From DAOTWA01 sp034435955 (lineage in GTDB: Bacteria; Chloroflexota; Anaerolineae; Anaerolineales; Anaerolineaceae), in NCBI GenBank assembly GCA_034435955.1, contig DAOTWA010000033.1, positions 1 through 25,146 on the forward strand: a stretch of 25,146 nt of DNA. The letters are read 5' to 3'. The notes below the pieces were generated by a model. It worked only from the letters and a program-made list of their open reading frames with translations, did not search any database and was not told the DNA's origin. This document shows positions 16,164 to 23,725 of the stretch, piece after piece. Positions within the stretch are counted from its first letter, which is position 1; the number at the start of each line of letters is the position of its first letter. A program made the translations under genes and the position numbers.

Positions 16164-16780
16164 AACGTTTCTCCCATCAAGATATGATAAACCGATGAGC
16201 GAAGCGAATCCTGCAGACGGGAAAGCCGTGTTTCCAGGGTGTTATCGAAGCGCAGCCGTCCGTCCTCAGTTTCGACGATCAATCCTGTGCCCGACATGAG
16301 GGTCGGTCCGAGGTTGAGTTCGACCTTCATTTCTTCGCAGATCTCGGCCAGTACCCCGTTCGTCAATACACGGCGTGCCACTTCGTCGGCCAGGACTTGG
16401 GCTTTCTGTGCACCCAAACGGTGCAGCGCTTCACGCAAAAGTTCCCTGACGATCTGATCATAATCGGACCATTGCTGTACGCTGGGGAGTTGTCGGCGGG
16501 CGGCATCGAATACCTTGTCCAGCAGTTTTTCGCGATGCTCCAATTGCAGCATGCGGGCCTGAAGCTGGGCCGTAGCGATGACCCGGCTGCGAATGCGCTC
16601 CGCGTCGAGCGCCGCCCTTTCCAGGATGGCTTTACGCGCTGCAGCCGCCTGTTCCTGCGCTTCCCGGCGAATTTCCTCGGCTTTTTGCCGCGCTTCCGCA
16701 AGAATCTTCTCCGATTCGTCACGCGCCTCGGTTAGCACGGCCTGGGAGAGCGTATCGATCGTATCTTCAACCGGTGTCAT
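16160..16780 (-). CDS. atpE: V/A-type ATPase subunit E (peripheral stalk)
   Basis: This 206-residue subunit forms, with the H/G-type helix, the outer stalk that holds the A3B3 ring still. The first 100 residues are a long charged helix rich in Ala, Glu, Gln and Arg (ARQKAEEIRREAQEQAAA), followed by a globular C-terminal domain with GTGLIVETEDGRLRFDNT (about 167-184), which is diagnostic for subunit E. The ATG at 16780 has AGGA eight bases upstream. The longer frame that opens at 16969 would overlap the subunit F gene by 137 bases and is not used. The gap after subunit F is 52 bases. Confidence 0.95.
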   Translation of the reverse strand: MTPVEDTIDTLSQAVLTEARDESEKILAEARQKAEEIRREAQEQAAAARKAILERAALDAERIRSRVIATAQLQARMLQLEHREKLLDKVFDAARRQLPSVQQWSDYDQIVRELLREALHRLGAQKAQVLADEVARRVLTNGVLAEICEEMKVELNLGPTLMSGTGLIVETEDGRLRFDNTLETRLSRLQDSLRSSVYHILMGETL

Positions 16781-16832
16781 ATTCTTCTTCCTGATCTTTA
16801 TCCGCAAATTCAATTCTGGCTCAGAGGCCAGA

Positions 16833-17138
16833 TCAGATCTTGATGCCAATGGCCCGCTTGACCACCTCGCTGAGCGGAGGTTTGACTGGACGGACTCCCT
16901 CGGGCGCGGAGATCTCGACCACCAGAGGGACGGTGCTGTGCATCTTGAGCTGGTCCATTCTCGCTCCAATCATGGTTGCCACATCTTCTGTCACCAGGAT
17001 GATGCCAACGCCGTTGGTTGACAGAGCTTCGTCCAGCGCCCGGTTGGCCTCCTCGGCAGAAGTTACGGCTTTGCCTTCGACGCCCATCAGCGAGAATCCC
17101 AGCACCGCCTCTGGGTGGCCGATCACCATGAGCTTCAT
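16833..17138 (-). CDS. atpF: V/A-type ATPase subunit F (central stalk)
   Basis: This 101-residue protein has the CheY-like fold of subunit F: it begins with the strand KLMVIGHPEAVLGF, then LALMG-like FSLMGVEG, the strand VGIILVTEDVA at about residues 44-54, and PLVVEISAPEG near 72-82. Subunit F binds the shaft subunit D and can regulate the motor. The ribosome site TAAGG stands five bases before the ATG, and the start is seven bases past the stop of subunit K. In many archaeal and Thermus-type operons F follows C and precedes A; here it lies between K and E. Confidence 0.95.
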   Translation of the reverse strand: MKLMVIGHPEAVLGFSLMGVEGKAVTSAEEANRALDEALSTNGVGIILVTEDVATMIGARMDQLKMHSTVPLVVEISAPEGVRPVKPPLSEVVKRAIGIKI

Positions 17139-17145
17139 CGCAGCC

Positions 17146-17586
17146 TTACCGGTTTAAGATCAGAACTGCGATGATCAGTCCATAGATACCGATGCCTTCT
17201 GCCAGGCCGACAAAAACCAGTGCTCGGCCAAACGTTTCGGGTTTTTCGGCGATGGCGCCCAAGGCTGCCGCACCTGTATTGCTCACGGCGATACCCGCCG
17301 AGATGGTCGCCACGCCGGTCGCGAGGGCGGCGGCCAGCGATGCATAGGGATCCACGGTCGCAGCCTGGGCTACCAGGCCGGATGCCATTACGGTCGATGG
17401 CGAGGCCAGCCAGACCAATCCCAGACCCAGGACCATCAACCCGATCACCAGATTGAACCCTCTCAAACCCCATACCAGACCCCGTGTGGCGTTGGTCAGG
17501 GAACGACGCCGCTCCCGCAGGAAATAAATTACGGCCGGAATCATTGGCACCAAACCCGCGATCACCGCAACGATCAATTTCAACAT
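17146..17586 (-). CDS. atpK: V/A-type ATPase subunit K (membrane rotor proteolipid)
   Basis: This is the ring-forming ion-binding subunit. The 146-residue protein has four predicted membrane helices. The second pair (about 82-145) is a standard proteolipid hairpin with the Gly/Ala-rich helix LAAALATGVATISAGIA, the loop AEKPETFG and the ion-binding Glu130 in LAEGIGIYG. The first pair (about 3-61) has no second carboxylate and little of the glycine pattern, so there is one ion site for four helices, unless the first pair is a leader-like segment. The ATG at 17586 begins right at the first hydrophobic helix with AAGGAG ten bases upstream; the arginine-rich extension of the open frame to 17670 overlaps the end of subunit I and is unlikely. 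Confidence 0.92.
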   Translation of the reverse strand: MLKLIVAVIAGLVPMIPAVIYFLRERRRSLTNATRGLVWGLRGFNLVIGLMVLGLGLVWLASPSTVMASGLVAQAATVDPYASLAAALATGVATISAGIAVSNTGAAALGAIAEKPETFGRALVFVGLAEGIGIYGLIIAVLILNR

Positions 17587-17666
17587 TTCTTGTCTTCTCC
17601 TTCGAGTGTGATTTAATTTCCTTCTACCTGCCCGATGAATGGACGTCCTGAAAAACAGACTTGCAT

Positions 17667-19625
17667 TCAATCCTCTGCTGTGGGTTGCAGGGTCAATGGT
17701 TCATACTTCATCCCTCCGCCAGTGAAGAATTTGCTGAAGAACTCGTAATATTCCAAACGCATCGTCTGGATGCTGACGATGACGCCTTCAAACCCCACGA
17801 TGAACAGATTGCCAATAACAAGAACGAGCCAGTAGCCTGCTCCATGGGAGGAGCTGACTAAGTTTGCCAAAATGAAGAAGACGGCGCTCAGCCCGACGTG
17901 CGCCACCGCAAAGGCGGCCACGCGGATATGGGAGATGCTGTTGCTCAACAGACTGATCAGGTTTTCGAAAAGCTCGAAGAATGAGCCAACCACATAGATG
18001 CCTATACCACCCTCTACCACAGGGCGATGACCCGAGACGAGATGCTCTAAAGCTTCCGAGAACATGACCCCGATTGCGCCGATCAGCGCGGAGAAAGCCA
18101 ATAGGATGAGCGGGACTGGATGGATGCCGGCGATGACTTCGACAGCCAGCGCGACAAGGGACCAATACAACACCAGACCGGCCACTCCATGCGCATCGAA
18201 CAAAAGCCGCCCCCAGTTTCGTGAAGTCCAGTGATTCAAAATGGCAACCAGATATCCGATGCTGATAGAAACGAATCCAAAACCAACCCCCAAAGCCATA
18301 ATTTGGAAGACGTTGTGCATCGGTTGTAATAGAAGGGCGGGGAGGATGTCTTCAAATCCGAAGATGCTGCCGTAGAAGAAGCCGAACAAGGTCGCGGCTA
18401 ATCCGCAGGCGACGATCACACCGCCGAGGGTGGCCAGACCGCGGAGCGCCTTGATCCTTCCGCTGGCCAGCAGGCTGCCCAGCGCTGCTAACAGAATACC
18501 CTGGCCCACGTCACCGAACATTGCCCCAAAAATGAGCGGGAATGTAATCGCAAGGATGAAAGTTGGATCGATTTCATCGTAATTGGGCTGTGAGTAGTTG
18601 GTGACGAGCTGCTGGAATGGTCGAATGAACCATGGGTTCTTCAAAGCCACAGGCACGTTCTGCTTTTCCGTGCCGCGCTTGAAACTGAAGGTGTCGATCA
18701 CAATTTGATGGGCAACCCGCTTCATACGCCTGGAGAAATCATCCAGCTTCGCCGATGGCACCCAGCCCTCGATCACATAGGTGTAGCGCAGCCGGCCGAA
18801 ACGGGCAATTGCCTCAGCCAGTATCCGGCTCGAGCGCACGCGCCACAACAATTTCTGTAGTTGTTCGCCGCGCTCGTCGCGCAGCCGGCTTAAATCGCGC
18901 TCGATTTGAGCGATTTCCTTGCGGGCTTCTTCCATTTCTCGCTGCAACGAAGCAATATATTCGCCCGGCGTGCCCGCGAACGTTTCGGGCAAGTTCAATG
19001 GGTTGAGATAGGCGGAGCGCGCCGCACGCTCCAGAATGTCGGCATTGCGCTTCAAACCGGTGAGAAGGACGACCGTCCGATCTTCTTCCTGGCGCAGGTT
19101 TTGCAGTACGAAAGGAATGCGTTCCAGGCTGGTGCGCAATCGATCGATGTTTGCTGTGGGGATGATCCCCAGTATCGAGTAGGTATAGCGAGGATTGCGC
19201 AACGCGGTCATACTGATATCGATGCCCGCGAGCGGCTCAACCTGTTCGAAGACCGCATGCATCTGTTCGAGACGCTTTTGTACACGCTCGCGCTGCTCGG
19301 TGGACTGGCTGACTTCCCGTTCCATCTGCTCGACCGATGGCCTTACCTCGTCGAACGGAACCAGCCCGGATTCCCCATCTGTCGAAACCGGTTTCTCCTC
19401 CAGCCCCACTGTCTGCATGATGCCCTGAATGCGGCGCTCGAGCGAGGCGTAAGCGGCAGCGTTCTCGGCCCAGGAGTTGCCTGTGGCCTGCACCTTTGCT
19501 GGCACGAGCTGGCTGCCGTCGATGGGATGCATGATCCCCTGGCGGGCCAGCTCTTTGGTCACTGCCAGCAAATCCCTGGCCGGGATGATCAGACGAACCC
19601 TCGTCATCGCTTCTGGGAAGAACAT
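17667..19625 (-). CDS. atpI: V/A-type ATPase subunit I (membrane stator, a-subunit equivalent)
   Basis: Subunit I forms the two ion half-channels against the rotor ring and anchors the peripheral stalks. The 652-residue protein has a soluble N-terminal half with long helices (about 90-130 and 225-270) and a membrane half (from about residue 350) with seven or eight spans. Diagnostic stretches are FGAMFGDVGQGILLAA and SISHIRVAAFAVAHVG, whose Arg568 corresponds to the essential channel arginine. The ATG at 19625 has GGAG five bases upstream. The gene begins 76 bases after subunit C, the widest gap in the operon. Ion choice (proton or sodium) cannot be fixed from this subunit alone. Confidence 0.95.
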   Translation of the reverse strand: MFFPEAMTRVRLIIPARDLLAVTKELARQGIMHPIDGSQLVPAKVQATGNSWAENAAAYASLERRIQGIMQTVGLEEKPVSTDGESGLVPFDEVRPSVEQMEREVSQSTEQRERVQKRLEQMHAVFEQVEPLAGIDISMTALRNPRYTYSILGIIPTANIDRLRTSLERIPFVLQNLRQEEDRTVVLLTGLKRNADILERAARSAYLNPLNLPETFAGTPGEYIASLQREMEEARKEIAQIERDLSRLRDERGEQLQKLLWRVRSSRILAEAIARFGRLRYTYVIEGWVPSAKLDDFSRRMKRVAHQIVIDTFSFKRGTEKQNVPVALKNPWFIRPFQQLVTNYSQPNYDEIDPTFILAITFPLIFGAMFGDVGQGILLAALGSLLASGRIKALRGLATLGGVIVACGLAATLFGFFYGSIFGFEDILPALLLQPMHNVFQIMALGVGFGFVSISIGYLVAILNHWTSRNWGRLLFDAHGVAGLVLYWSLVALAVEVIAGIHPVPLILLAFSALIGAIGVMFSEALEHLVSGHRPVVEGGIGIYVVGSFFELFENLISLLSNSISHIRVAAFAVAHVGLSAVFFILANLVSSSHGAGYWLVLVIGNLFIVGFEGVIVSIQTMRLEYYEFFSKFFTGGGMKYEPLTLQPTAED

Positions 19626-19701
19626 ACTCGCTCCGAGCCTTGAAAGTCAGTCTTCTTTCTCAATTCAGAAACCTGCCAACCGATGAAATATCACCAAGGG
19701 A

Positions 19702-20769
19702 TCATTTGGCAGCATACCCGAGCAGTAGAAAGCGACGATAATCATCGATTGGCGTGTGGGACGATTTGACCTCGATCAACACGGTCAGGTCTTGAATCTC
19801 CATCCTTTTCAGAGTCAGGAAAGCCAGTGGAACGCCGATGTGAAATGGATAACCGATGAACGCCTTACGGCACTGCTCGGCCACGGCCCTCTGAAGCTGT
19901 ATCTCCAGGAGGGGCAGGCCTTCGCGTGGTACCCGGAGGTACTCATCCAGTTCAACAAGGCGGGGATAGACATGCAGCGCCACCTGGGGAATATCGGCGC
20001 CGGCTGCAATGGCGCGCACGTCGGCGTCCTGCAATTGGTAGCCGAAGGGCAGGGTGTAGTTGATCAGCTCCTCTTCCGACAGGTTGTAGTACACCCGGTA
20101 GCGGATCGCCCACATCAGGTTGTTCATGTCCAGTAATGAGCCGACGATGGTCAGTGCATGCTCGCGATCCAACTTTGGCAACTGGTTGATGCTGGCCCAC
20201 ACTTCGCGCCAGTAGCTCAAATCCAGAGCCACCTCGAGCGGAAACAGGCTTTGCTCGGAAGTGAAGCGGGTCAGGGCGTGAGAGAGTGTGGTGTAATACG
20301 GACTGCCTCTCAGGAGCTCAACCGCCTCTTCGACGTTGCCGGTCTCGACCATCGCCTGGGCCGGCAGATTGCTCAGCGAGTTCAACGGGAACAAGACATC
20401 ACGCACGCGCTCCCAGGGAGATCGGCTGACGATTCCCCGCAGCACGGCCTTCAAATTCTCGACCTCGTAATTGCGATACAGGAGGGTGAGCAGCGGGTGG
20501 GTGACTTTGGGAGCCGTGCGCAACAAGATCAAAAAGATATCGGTCATGTGGCTTTTGATCTGATACACCGCACGGCGGGGGGTCAGGTCCTTGTCTTCGA
20601 CCCTCAACAGATAAGGGCCGTAGCGCGTGCGCCGCAACAGGCCGATCAGGGAATTGAAATCCGAAGCCTTGATCAGCTCGGACCACTCCTGCGAGCCTAG
20701 CAGTGCGGAGACCATGCCGCGCACACGCGCATTGATACCCGCATAGCTGAAGACCCCGCCGCTGGCCAT
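19702..20769 (-). CDS. atpC: V/A-type ATPase subunit C (rotor socket, d-subunit type)
   Basis: This 355-residue helical protein is of the AC39/subunit C family, the funnel that joins the D-F shaft to the proteolipid ring. It starts with the family pattern FSYAGINARVRGMVSALL and contains the three repeated helical units, with NYEVENLKAVLRG at about 124-136, LDMNNLMWAIRYRVYYNL near 212-229 and the C-terminal GYPFHIGVPLAFLTLKRMEI. The ATG is six bases after the stop of the upstream coiled-coil gene, so translation is likely coupled. In Thermus the C gene follows I, L and E; here it precedes I. Confidence 0.93.
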   Translation of the reverse strand: MASGGVFSYAGINARVRGMVSALLGSQEWSELIKASDFNSLIGLLRRTRYGPYLLRVEDKDLTPRRAVYQIKSHMTDIFLILLRTAPKVTHPLLTLLYRNYEVENLKAVLRGIVSRSPWERVRDVLFPLNSLSNLPAQAMVETGNVEEAVELLRGSPYYTTLSHALTRFTSEQSLFPLEVALDLSYWREVWASINQLPKLDREHALTIVGSLLDMNNLMWAIRYRVYYNLSEEELINYTLPFGYQLQDADVRAIAAGADIPQVALHVYPRLVELDEYLRVPREGLPLLEIQLQRAVAEQCRKAFIGYPFHIGVPLAFLTLKRMEIQDLTVLIEVKSSHTPIDDYRRFLLLGYAAK

Positions 20770-20775
20770 GGCTGC

Positions 20776-21087
20776 TTATTCCCTGTTGATGACCTTGGAG
20801 ATCACGTATGCTACTGCCCGATCGAAATTGGTCATCGCCGGAGCATCGAGCCGCCTGGCTTTCTCCTCGGCATCGGCCAGGATCCTGGCAGTTTCTTCCT
20901 CGGCGTTGACGCTCGCCAGGATGCGTTGCGCCTCTGTCTCTGCTTCGCTGCGAGCTTTTTCGAGCAGAGCCTGAGCCTCTTTTTCGGCCTGGATAGGCAA
21001 CTGCTCGGCTTCTTTCAGCGCCGCTGCGTGGATCGCCTCAGCCTGTTCCTCTATTTCGAGCACCTGTTGGATGCGTTTCTCGCTCAA
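20776..21087 (-). CDS. V/A-type ATPase subunit H/G-like peripheral stalk helix
   Basis: This is a 103-residue, almost wholly helical, Ala/Glu-rich protein (ALKEAEQLPIQAEKEAQ; ARSEAETEAQRILASVNAEE) that fits subunit H of archaeal A-ATPases (G in Thermus and eukaryotes), partner of subunit E in the outer stalk. The C-terminal FDRAVAYVISKVINRE is typical of the end of this family. The start is inferred to be the TTG at 21087: GGGAGAG stands six bases before it and the protein then has the normal length. The frame is open up to an ATG at 21171, but that part looks like leader sequence. As the first gene of the operon, its TTG start may limit its translation. Confidence 0.82.
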   Translation of the reverse strand: MSEKRIQQVLEIEEQAEAIHAAALKEAEQLPIQAEKEAQALLEKARSEAETEAQRILASVNAEEETARILADAEEKARRLDAPAMTNFDRAVAYVISKVINRE

Positions 21088-21455
21088 GCCATTCTCTCCC
21101 AGGTAATGCCGAATGAACGACCTGCCTACCGATGCGATTGCGTGCGACGATGCGGAGGGGCGGCTCCGCATCTCTCGCGCCCTTCTGACTGCTCTGCATT
21201 ATCCGTTTATTGATTTTGAAGGGAATCTGATTGACAACCTGCCGACAGGCGCATACACCGTGTAAGGAACGGGCGCCCCGTTCACAGGCTAAAACCGGGG
21301 GTCTACGTGCGACAATGCGTCCGCCCGGTACACGATCAAAGGCAGGAGCTCTATGGAGCAGCTCGGTTACCTGTAATGCAGCTTCAATCGCCACAGCCCA
21401 CACCTACCAATAAGTGAACTTCTATTAGTACTCCAAATCAGATAAACCAGGTAAT

Positions 21456-21464
21456 ATTATAACA
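21456..21464 (-). promoter_or_regulatory. Extended -10 promoter element for the V/A-ATPase operon
   Basis: On the minus strand TGTTATAAT combines a perfect TATAAT with the TGn extension. There is no good -35 box at 17 bases upstream, which an extended -10 promoter can do without. The start would be near 21449, giving a leader of about 360 bases before the first subunit gene. Confidence 0.55.
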
Positions 21465-21596
21465 GACCTGCTCCTTTTGGCTTAAACCCGCCTTCTGAAT
21501 CCTGTTCATCACGGGTTTGGTCCTGTCCACAGCGTCCAATCCATCCGCATAGGCTCAGATGACCATATACCTGACATATTCTGTCATCTTTGGTGA

Positions 21597-21605
21597 ATTA
21601 TATCA
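21597..21605 (-). promoter_or_regulatory. Second extended -10 element upstream of the V/A-ATPase operon
   Basis: On the minus strand TGATATAAT again matches TGn plus TATAAT. The -35 region 17 bases upstream (TAGATT) matches the consensus at three of six positions. It lies about 105 bases after the isomerase gene and could be a second start site for the ATPase operon. A TGACA-N5-TGTCA dyad at 21572-21586 lies just downstream of its predicted start. Confidence 0.4.
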
Positions 21606-21711
21606 CGATTCGAAATTAAAATCTATACTCCGAAATGATGATATCGACCTCATTCTGCCTGTTCATACATTGCGCAGGTTCGAGACTCTCATAAAGGTTG
21701 ACCTGGCAGTT

Positions 21712-22695
21712 CTATGCGAACAGCGCCTCTCGCACCAGCGCAGTAGCGTCCATCGCGTCCCCCGAAGTGACGACCTGACTGATGCGCTCGCGTCCGATCT
21801 TGTCCAACAACCCGTGCAAGGCCTGGATCCAGCGGATGCTCTCAGCGGCGGCCCGCACACCATTCTCGCGATAAGGGAAGATATCCAAAGCGTACCAGCC
21901 GCGGTAGCCCACTCTGTCCAGCCAGTAAATCAGCTCCAGCATCTCGATGGTGTGCACCGAGCCAACGGTCATGTCGTCATCCCACAGGCGCCAGTTGTCG
22001 TTGAAATGCATATAAAATAGCTTGTCTCCGAAATGGCTGAGCAGAGCGGCCGATTCGGCCGTGTTTTCGTAGCCCATCAGCGCGTGGCCCACGTCGATCA
22101 TCGCGCCCACGTTGGATTTGTTCACTTTTTCGATCAGCAGCAGCGTCTTGCCGACGGTGGCCAAGTAGCAGTGCGTACGCGGTTCTTTGGGCTTGTACTC
22201 CAGCACGATCTTGACCTCCGGCTGGTGCTCGGCGCACTCGGCCACGCCCTCGATCAGACGCTCCCAGGCGGCAGGGAAATCGGCTTGAAAGGGATAATCG
22301 TAGCCATCCTGGCCGAACCACAGGTCGATTACCTCGCAATCGAGCTGGCGAGCCCAGTCCATGGACTTTTTCACTTCCTGGATGGCGGCGCGGCGGATGG
22401 CCGGATCGTTGGAGGTGAACGATCCCTTGCCCCATTTGGCCGAAGCCCAGATGTCCGGGGTGACGCAGGTAACCGTCAGCCCGGCATCATGCACCCAGCG
22501 TTGGATTTGCGCAACGTTCTCGTCATTCACATGCCATAACCCAACCAGTTCGACCCCGGTCAGGCCTGGTACGCTGGCGGCGAAGCGGATTAGCTGCTCG
22601 GTCGAATAGCGCTCTCCGTAGCCGGACAGCACATAGCGATCCGCCCCTGCATTGAAGGTGTTGATGTTGGCGGAAAAACGAAGCGTCGAGTCCAT
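21712..22695 (-). CDS. Sugar isomerase/epimerase-like TIM-barrel protein (xylose isomerase-like superfamily)
   Basis: This 327-residue TIM barrel belongs to the AP-endonuclease-2/xylose-isomerase-like superfamily. Likely divalent-metal ligands are Glu166 (IVLEYKPKEPR), Asp201 (AMIDVGHA) with His204, and the HFNDN motif at 230-234. The H-x-N-D-N pattern followed by an Asp cluster (DDDMTVGS, 239-246) recalls Pseudomonas-type L-rhamnose isomerases, though this protein is much shorter. It starts behind a strong GGAGGG site, 39 bases after the GntR gene, so the two form one unit. With a divergent RuBisCO-like protein under the same regulator, isomerisation, epimerisation or decarboxylation of an unusual sugar or acid-sugar phosphate is plausible. 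The substrate is unknown. Confidence 0.85.
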   Translation of the reverse strand: MDSTLRFSANINTFNAGADRYVLSGYGERYSTEQLIRFAASVPGLTGVELVGLWHVNDENVAQIQRWVHDAGLTVTCVTPDIWASAKWGKGSFTSNDPAIRRAAIQEVKKSMDWARQLDCEVIDLWFGQDGYDYPFQADFPAAWERLIEGVAECAEHQPEVKIVLEYKPKEPRTHCYLATVGKTLLLIEKVNKSNVGAMIDVGHALMGYENTAESAALLSHFGDKLFYMHFNDNWRLWDDDMTVGSVHTIEMLELIYWLDRVGYRGWYALDIFPYRENGVRAAAESIRWIQALHGLLDKIGRERISQVVTSGDAMDATALVREALFA

Positions 22696-22734
22696 AGTAT
22701 TCCCTCCATGTTCCCATCAGGATTGAGAAGAAGC

Positions 22735-23511
22735 TCAGGCGATTGCTGTGCGCAAAGCCAGCTTGACGCGTAAATCATAGCGGTCGCCGCGCCATAACGA
22801 GCTCAGATATTCCACCGGCCGCTGTTCCTGATCGTAGGTGACACGGGTGATATCGAAGACGGGTACCCGTTCGCTAATTTCCAGAAACGCGGCTTCTTCT
22901 TCCGTGGCCAGGCGCGTGCGGATGGTCTGGTCGGCAAATTTCAGTTGGATGCCGAAACGATTCTTCAAGAGGGCGAACAGCGAGGCAGTCAGATCCATCT
23001 GATTGAGGCCGGGCGTCAGTTGACTGGGGAGGTACGACCACTGCAGGCTGATCGGCTCACCGTTGGCCAGGCGCAAGCGATGGATCTCCCAGACGGTATC
23101 CTGCGGGGAAAGGTTAAGGCGCTGTTGAATGTGTGCGGGTGGCGTAATCAGGCTCAGACCGAGCAGGCGCGCTCCAGGCGTCCAGCCGCGCGAGCGTAGA
23201 TCTTCAGAGGTGGAACAAAGGGTGGTGGGATCCAGCTCAAGCCGGCGGCGCTGCAAGAAGGTTCCACGCCCCTTCTCCCGATAGATCAAACCTTCCCTCT
23301 GAAGCACCTCCAGCGCGTGGCGGATCGTGCCCCGATTGACATGGAAGAGCTCGCACAGTTCATTCTCGGAGGGCAGGGTGATCTCCGTTTCTTCACCGGC
23401 GGGGTGGGCGCCGATGGCATTCCGCAGGATTTGCACGATCTGATAATAATAGGGAACGGGTAGTTCCTTGTTCAGCTTGCCTACAATAGCGAGCGGTTCC
23501 ATATGTTCCAT
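22735..23511 (-). CDS. GntR-family regulator, HutC/UTRA subfamily
   Basis: This 258-residue regulator has an N-terminal GntR winged helix (about 18-88; PSENELCELFHVNRGTIRHA and GLIYREKGRGTFL) and a C-terminal UTRA ligand domain (about 105-245; QWSYLPSQLTPG, VFDITRVTYDQEQRPVEY) that in relatives binds sugars, sugar phosphates or amino acids. It heads a two-gene unit with the isomerase-like gene and faces the RuBisCO-like gene. CTTGTA-type half-sites lie at both predicted start points, so control of itself and of the divergent gene is likely. Two ATG codons are possible: 23511, or 23502 with GGATGG five bases upstream; the second has the better ribosome site. Confidence 0.92.
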   Translation of the reverse strand: MEHMEPLAIVGKLNKELPVPYYYQIVQILRNAIGAHPAGEETEITLPSENELCELFHVNRGTIRHALEVLQREGLIYREKGRGTFLQRRRLELDPTTLCSTSEDLRSRGWTPGARLLGLSLITPPAHIQQRLNLSPQDTVWEIHRLRLANGEPISLQWSYLPSQLTPGLNQMDLTASLFALLKNRFGIQLKFADQTIRTRLATEEEAAFLEISERVPVFDITRVTYDQEQRPVEYLSSLWRGDRYDLRVKLALRTAIA

Positions 23512-23524
23512 CCAGATAAAACAA

Positions 23525-23546
23525 CCTGTTTGCTTGTATAAACAGG
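23525..23546. promoter_or_regulatory. Candidate GntR operator at the regulator's own start point
   Basis: Perfect 7-bp arms CCTGTTT (23525-23531) and AAACAGG (23540-23546) flank eight bases. The interval includes CTTGTATA (23533-23540), which is the exact reverse complement of TATACAAG at 23643-23650 on the other side of the divergent promoters. It lies right after the predicted transcription start of the GntR gene, where a bound protein would block it. Confidence 0.6.
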
Positions 23547-23559
23547 ATCATTCGATATC

Positions 23560-23588
23560 AGTATATCAAGATGGGATATCAAAGTCAA
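23560..23588 (-). promoter_or_regulatory. Promoter of the gntR-isomerase unit
   Basis: On the minus strand TTGACT (23588-23583), a 17-base spacer and TATACT (23565-23560) match the housekeeping consensus at ten of twelve positions. The start would be near 23553, about 42-50 bases before the regulator's start codon. Confidence 0.8.
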
Positions 23589-23596
23589 GCAACAGC

Positions 23597-23625
23597 TTGA
23601 CTCGGACGGTTTCAAATGCTATAGT
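23597..23625 (+). promoter_or_regulatory. Promoter of the RuBisCO-like gene
   Basis: TTGACT (23597-23602), a 17-base spacer and TATAGT (23620-23625) match the housekeeping consensus at ten of twelve positions. The start would be near 23632, giving a leader of about 94 bases. Its -35 box is only eight bases from the -35 box of the divergent gntR promoter. Confidence 0.82.
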
Positions 23626-23628
23626 ATT

Positions 23629-23650
23629 CTTGTACGCACAATTATACAAG
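23629..23650. promoter_or_regulatory. Candidate GntR operator at the RuBisCO-like gene start point
   Basis: Inverted arms CTTGTA (23629-23634) and TACAAG (23645-23650) with a ten-base centre cover the predicted start of transcription. TTGTATA-like halves resemble sites known for HutC-subfamily regulators such as TreR, recalled from memory, so this is probably bound by the adjacent GntR protein. Confidence 0.55.
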
Positions 23651-23725
23651 TGCACAGCGGTTCACTTCCAATTTCAGCGCCCCACGCCGGAAGCGAGCCC
23701 TCATTTCCCGATCAGGAGAAGACCC

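Larger units (their letters stand above)
21088..21711. other. Long non-coding leader and promoter region of the V/A-ATPase operon
   Basis: About 620 bases without a supportable gene. Present are a 9-bp stem with a 6-base loop at 21149-21172 (GATGCGGAG/CTCCGCATC), a 7-bp stem with a 3-base loop at 21267-21283 (GAACGGG/CCCGTTC), a 7-bp inverted repeat with a 21-base loop at 21484-21518, a TGACA-N5-TGTCA dyad at 21572-21586, and two extended -10 promoter elements. A frame open from 21403 to 21038 has no recognisable family and overlaps the first ATPase gene, so I leave it out. No known riboswitch class was recognised. Confidence 0.6.

Noticed and set aside
21038..21403. 121-codon frame upstream of the V/A-ATPase genes
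   Set aside because: It starts with GTG without a ribosome site, has no recognisable fold and overlaps the start of the stalk subunit gene in another frame; more likely leader sequence.
23584..23601. Perfect palindrome GTCAAGC-N4-GCTTGAC read as a repressor operator
   Set aside because: It is largely accounted for by the two divergent TTGACT -35 boxes lying back to back, so it needs no separate operator explanation.
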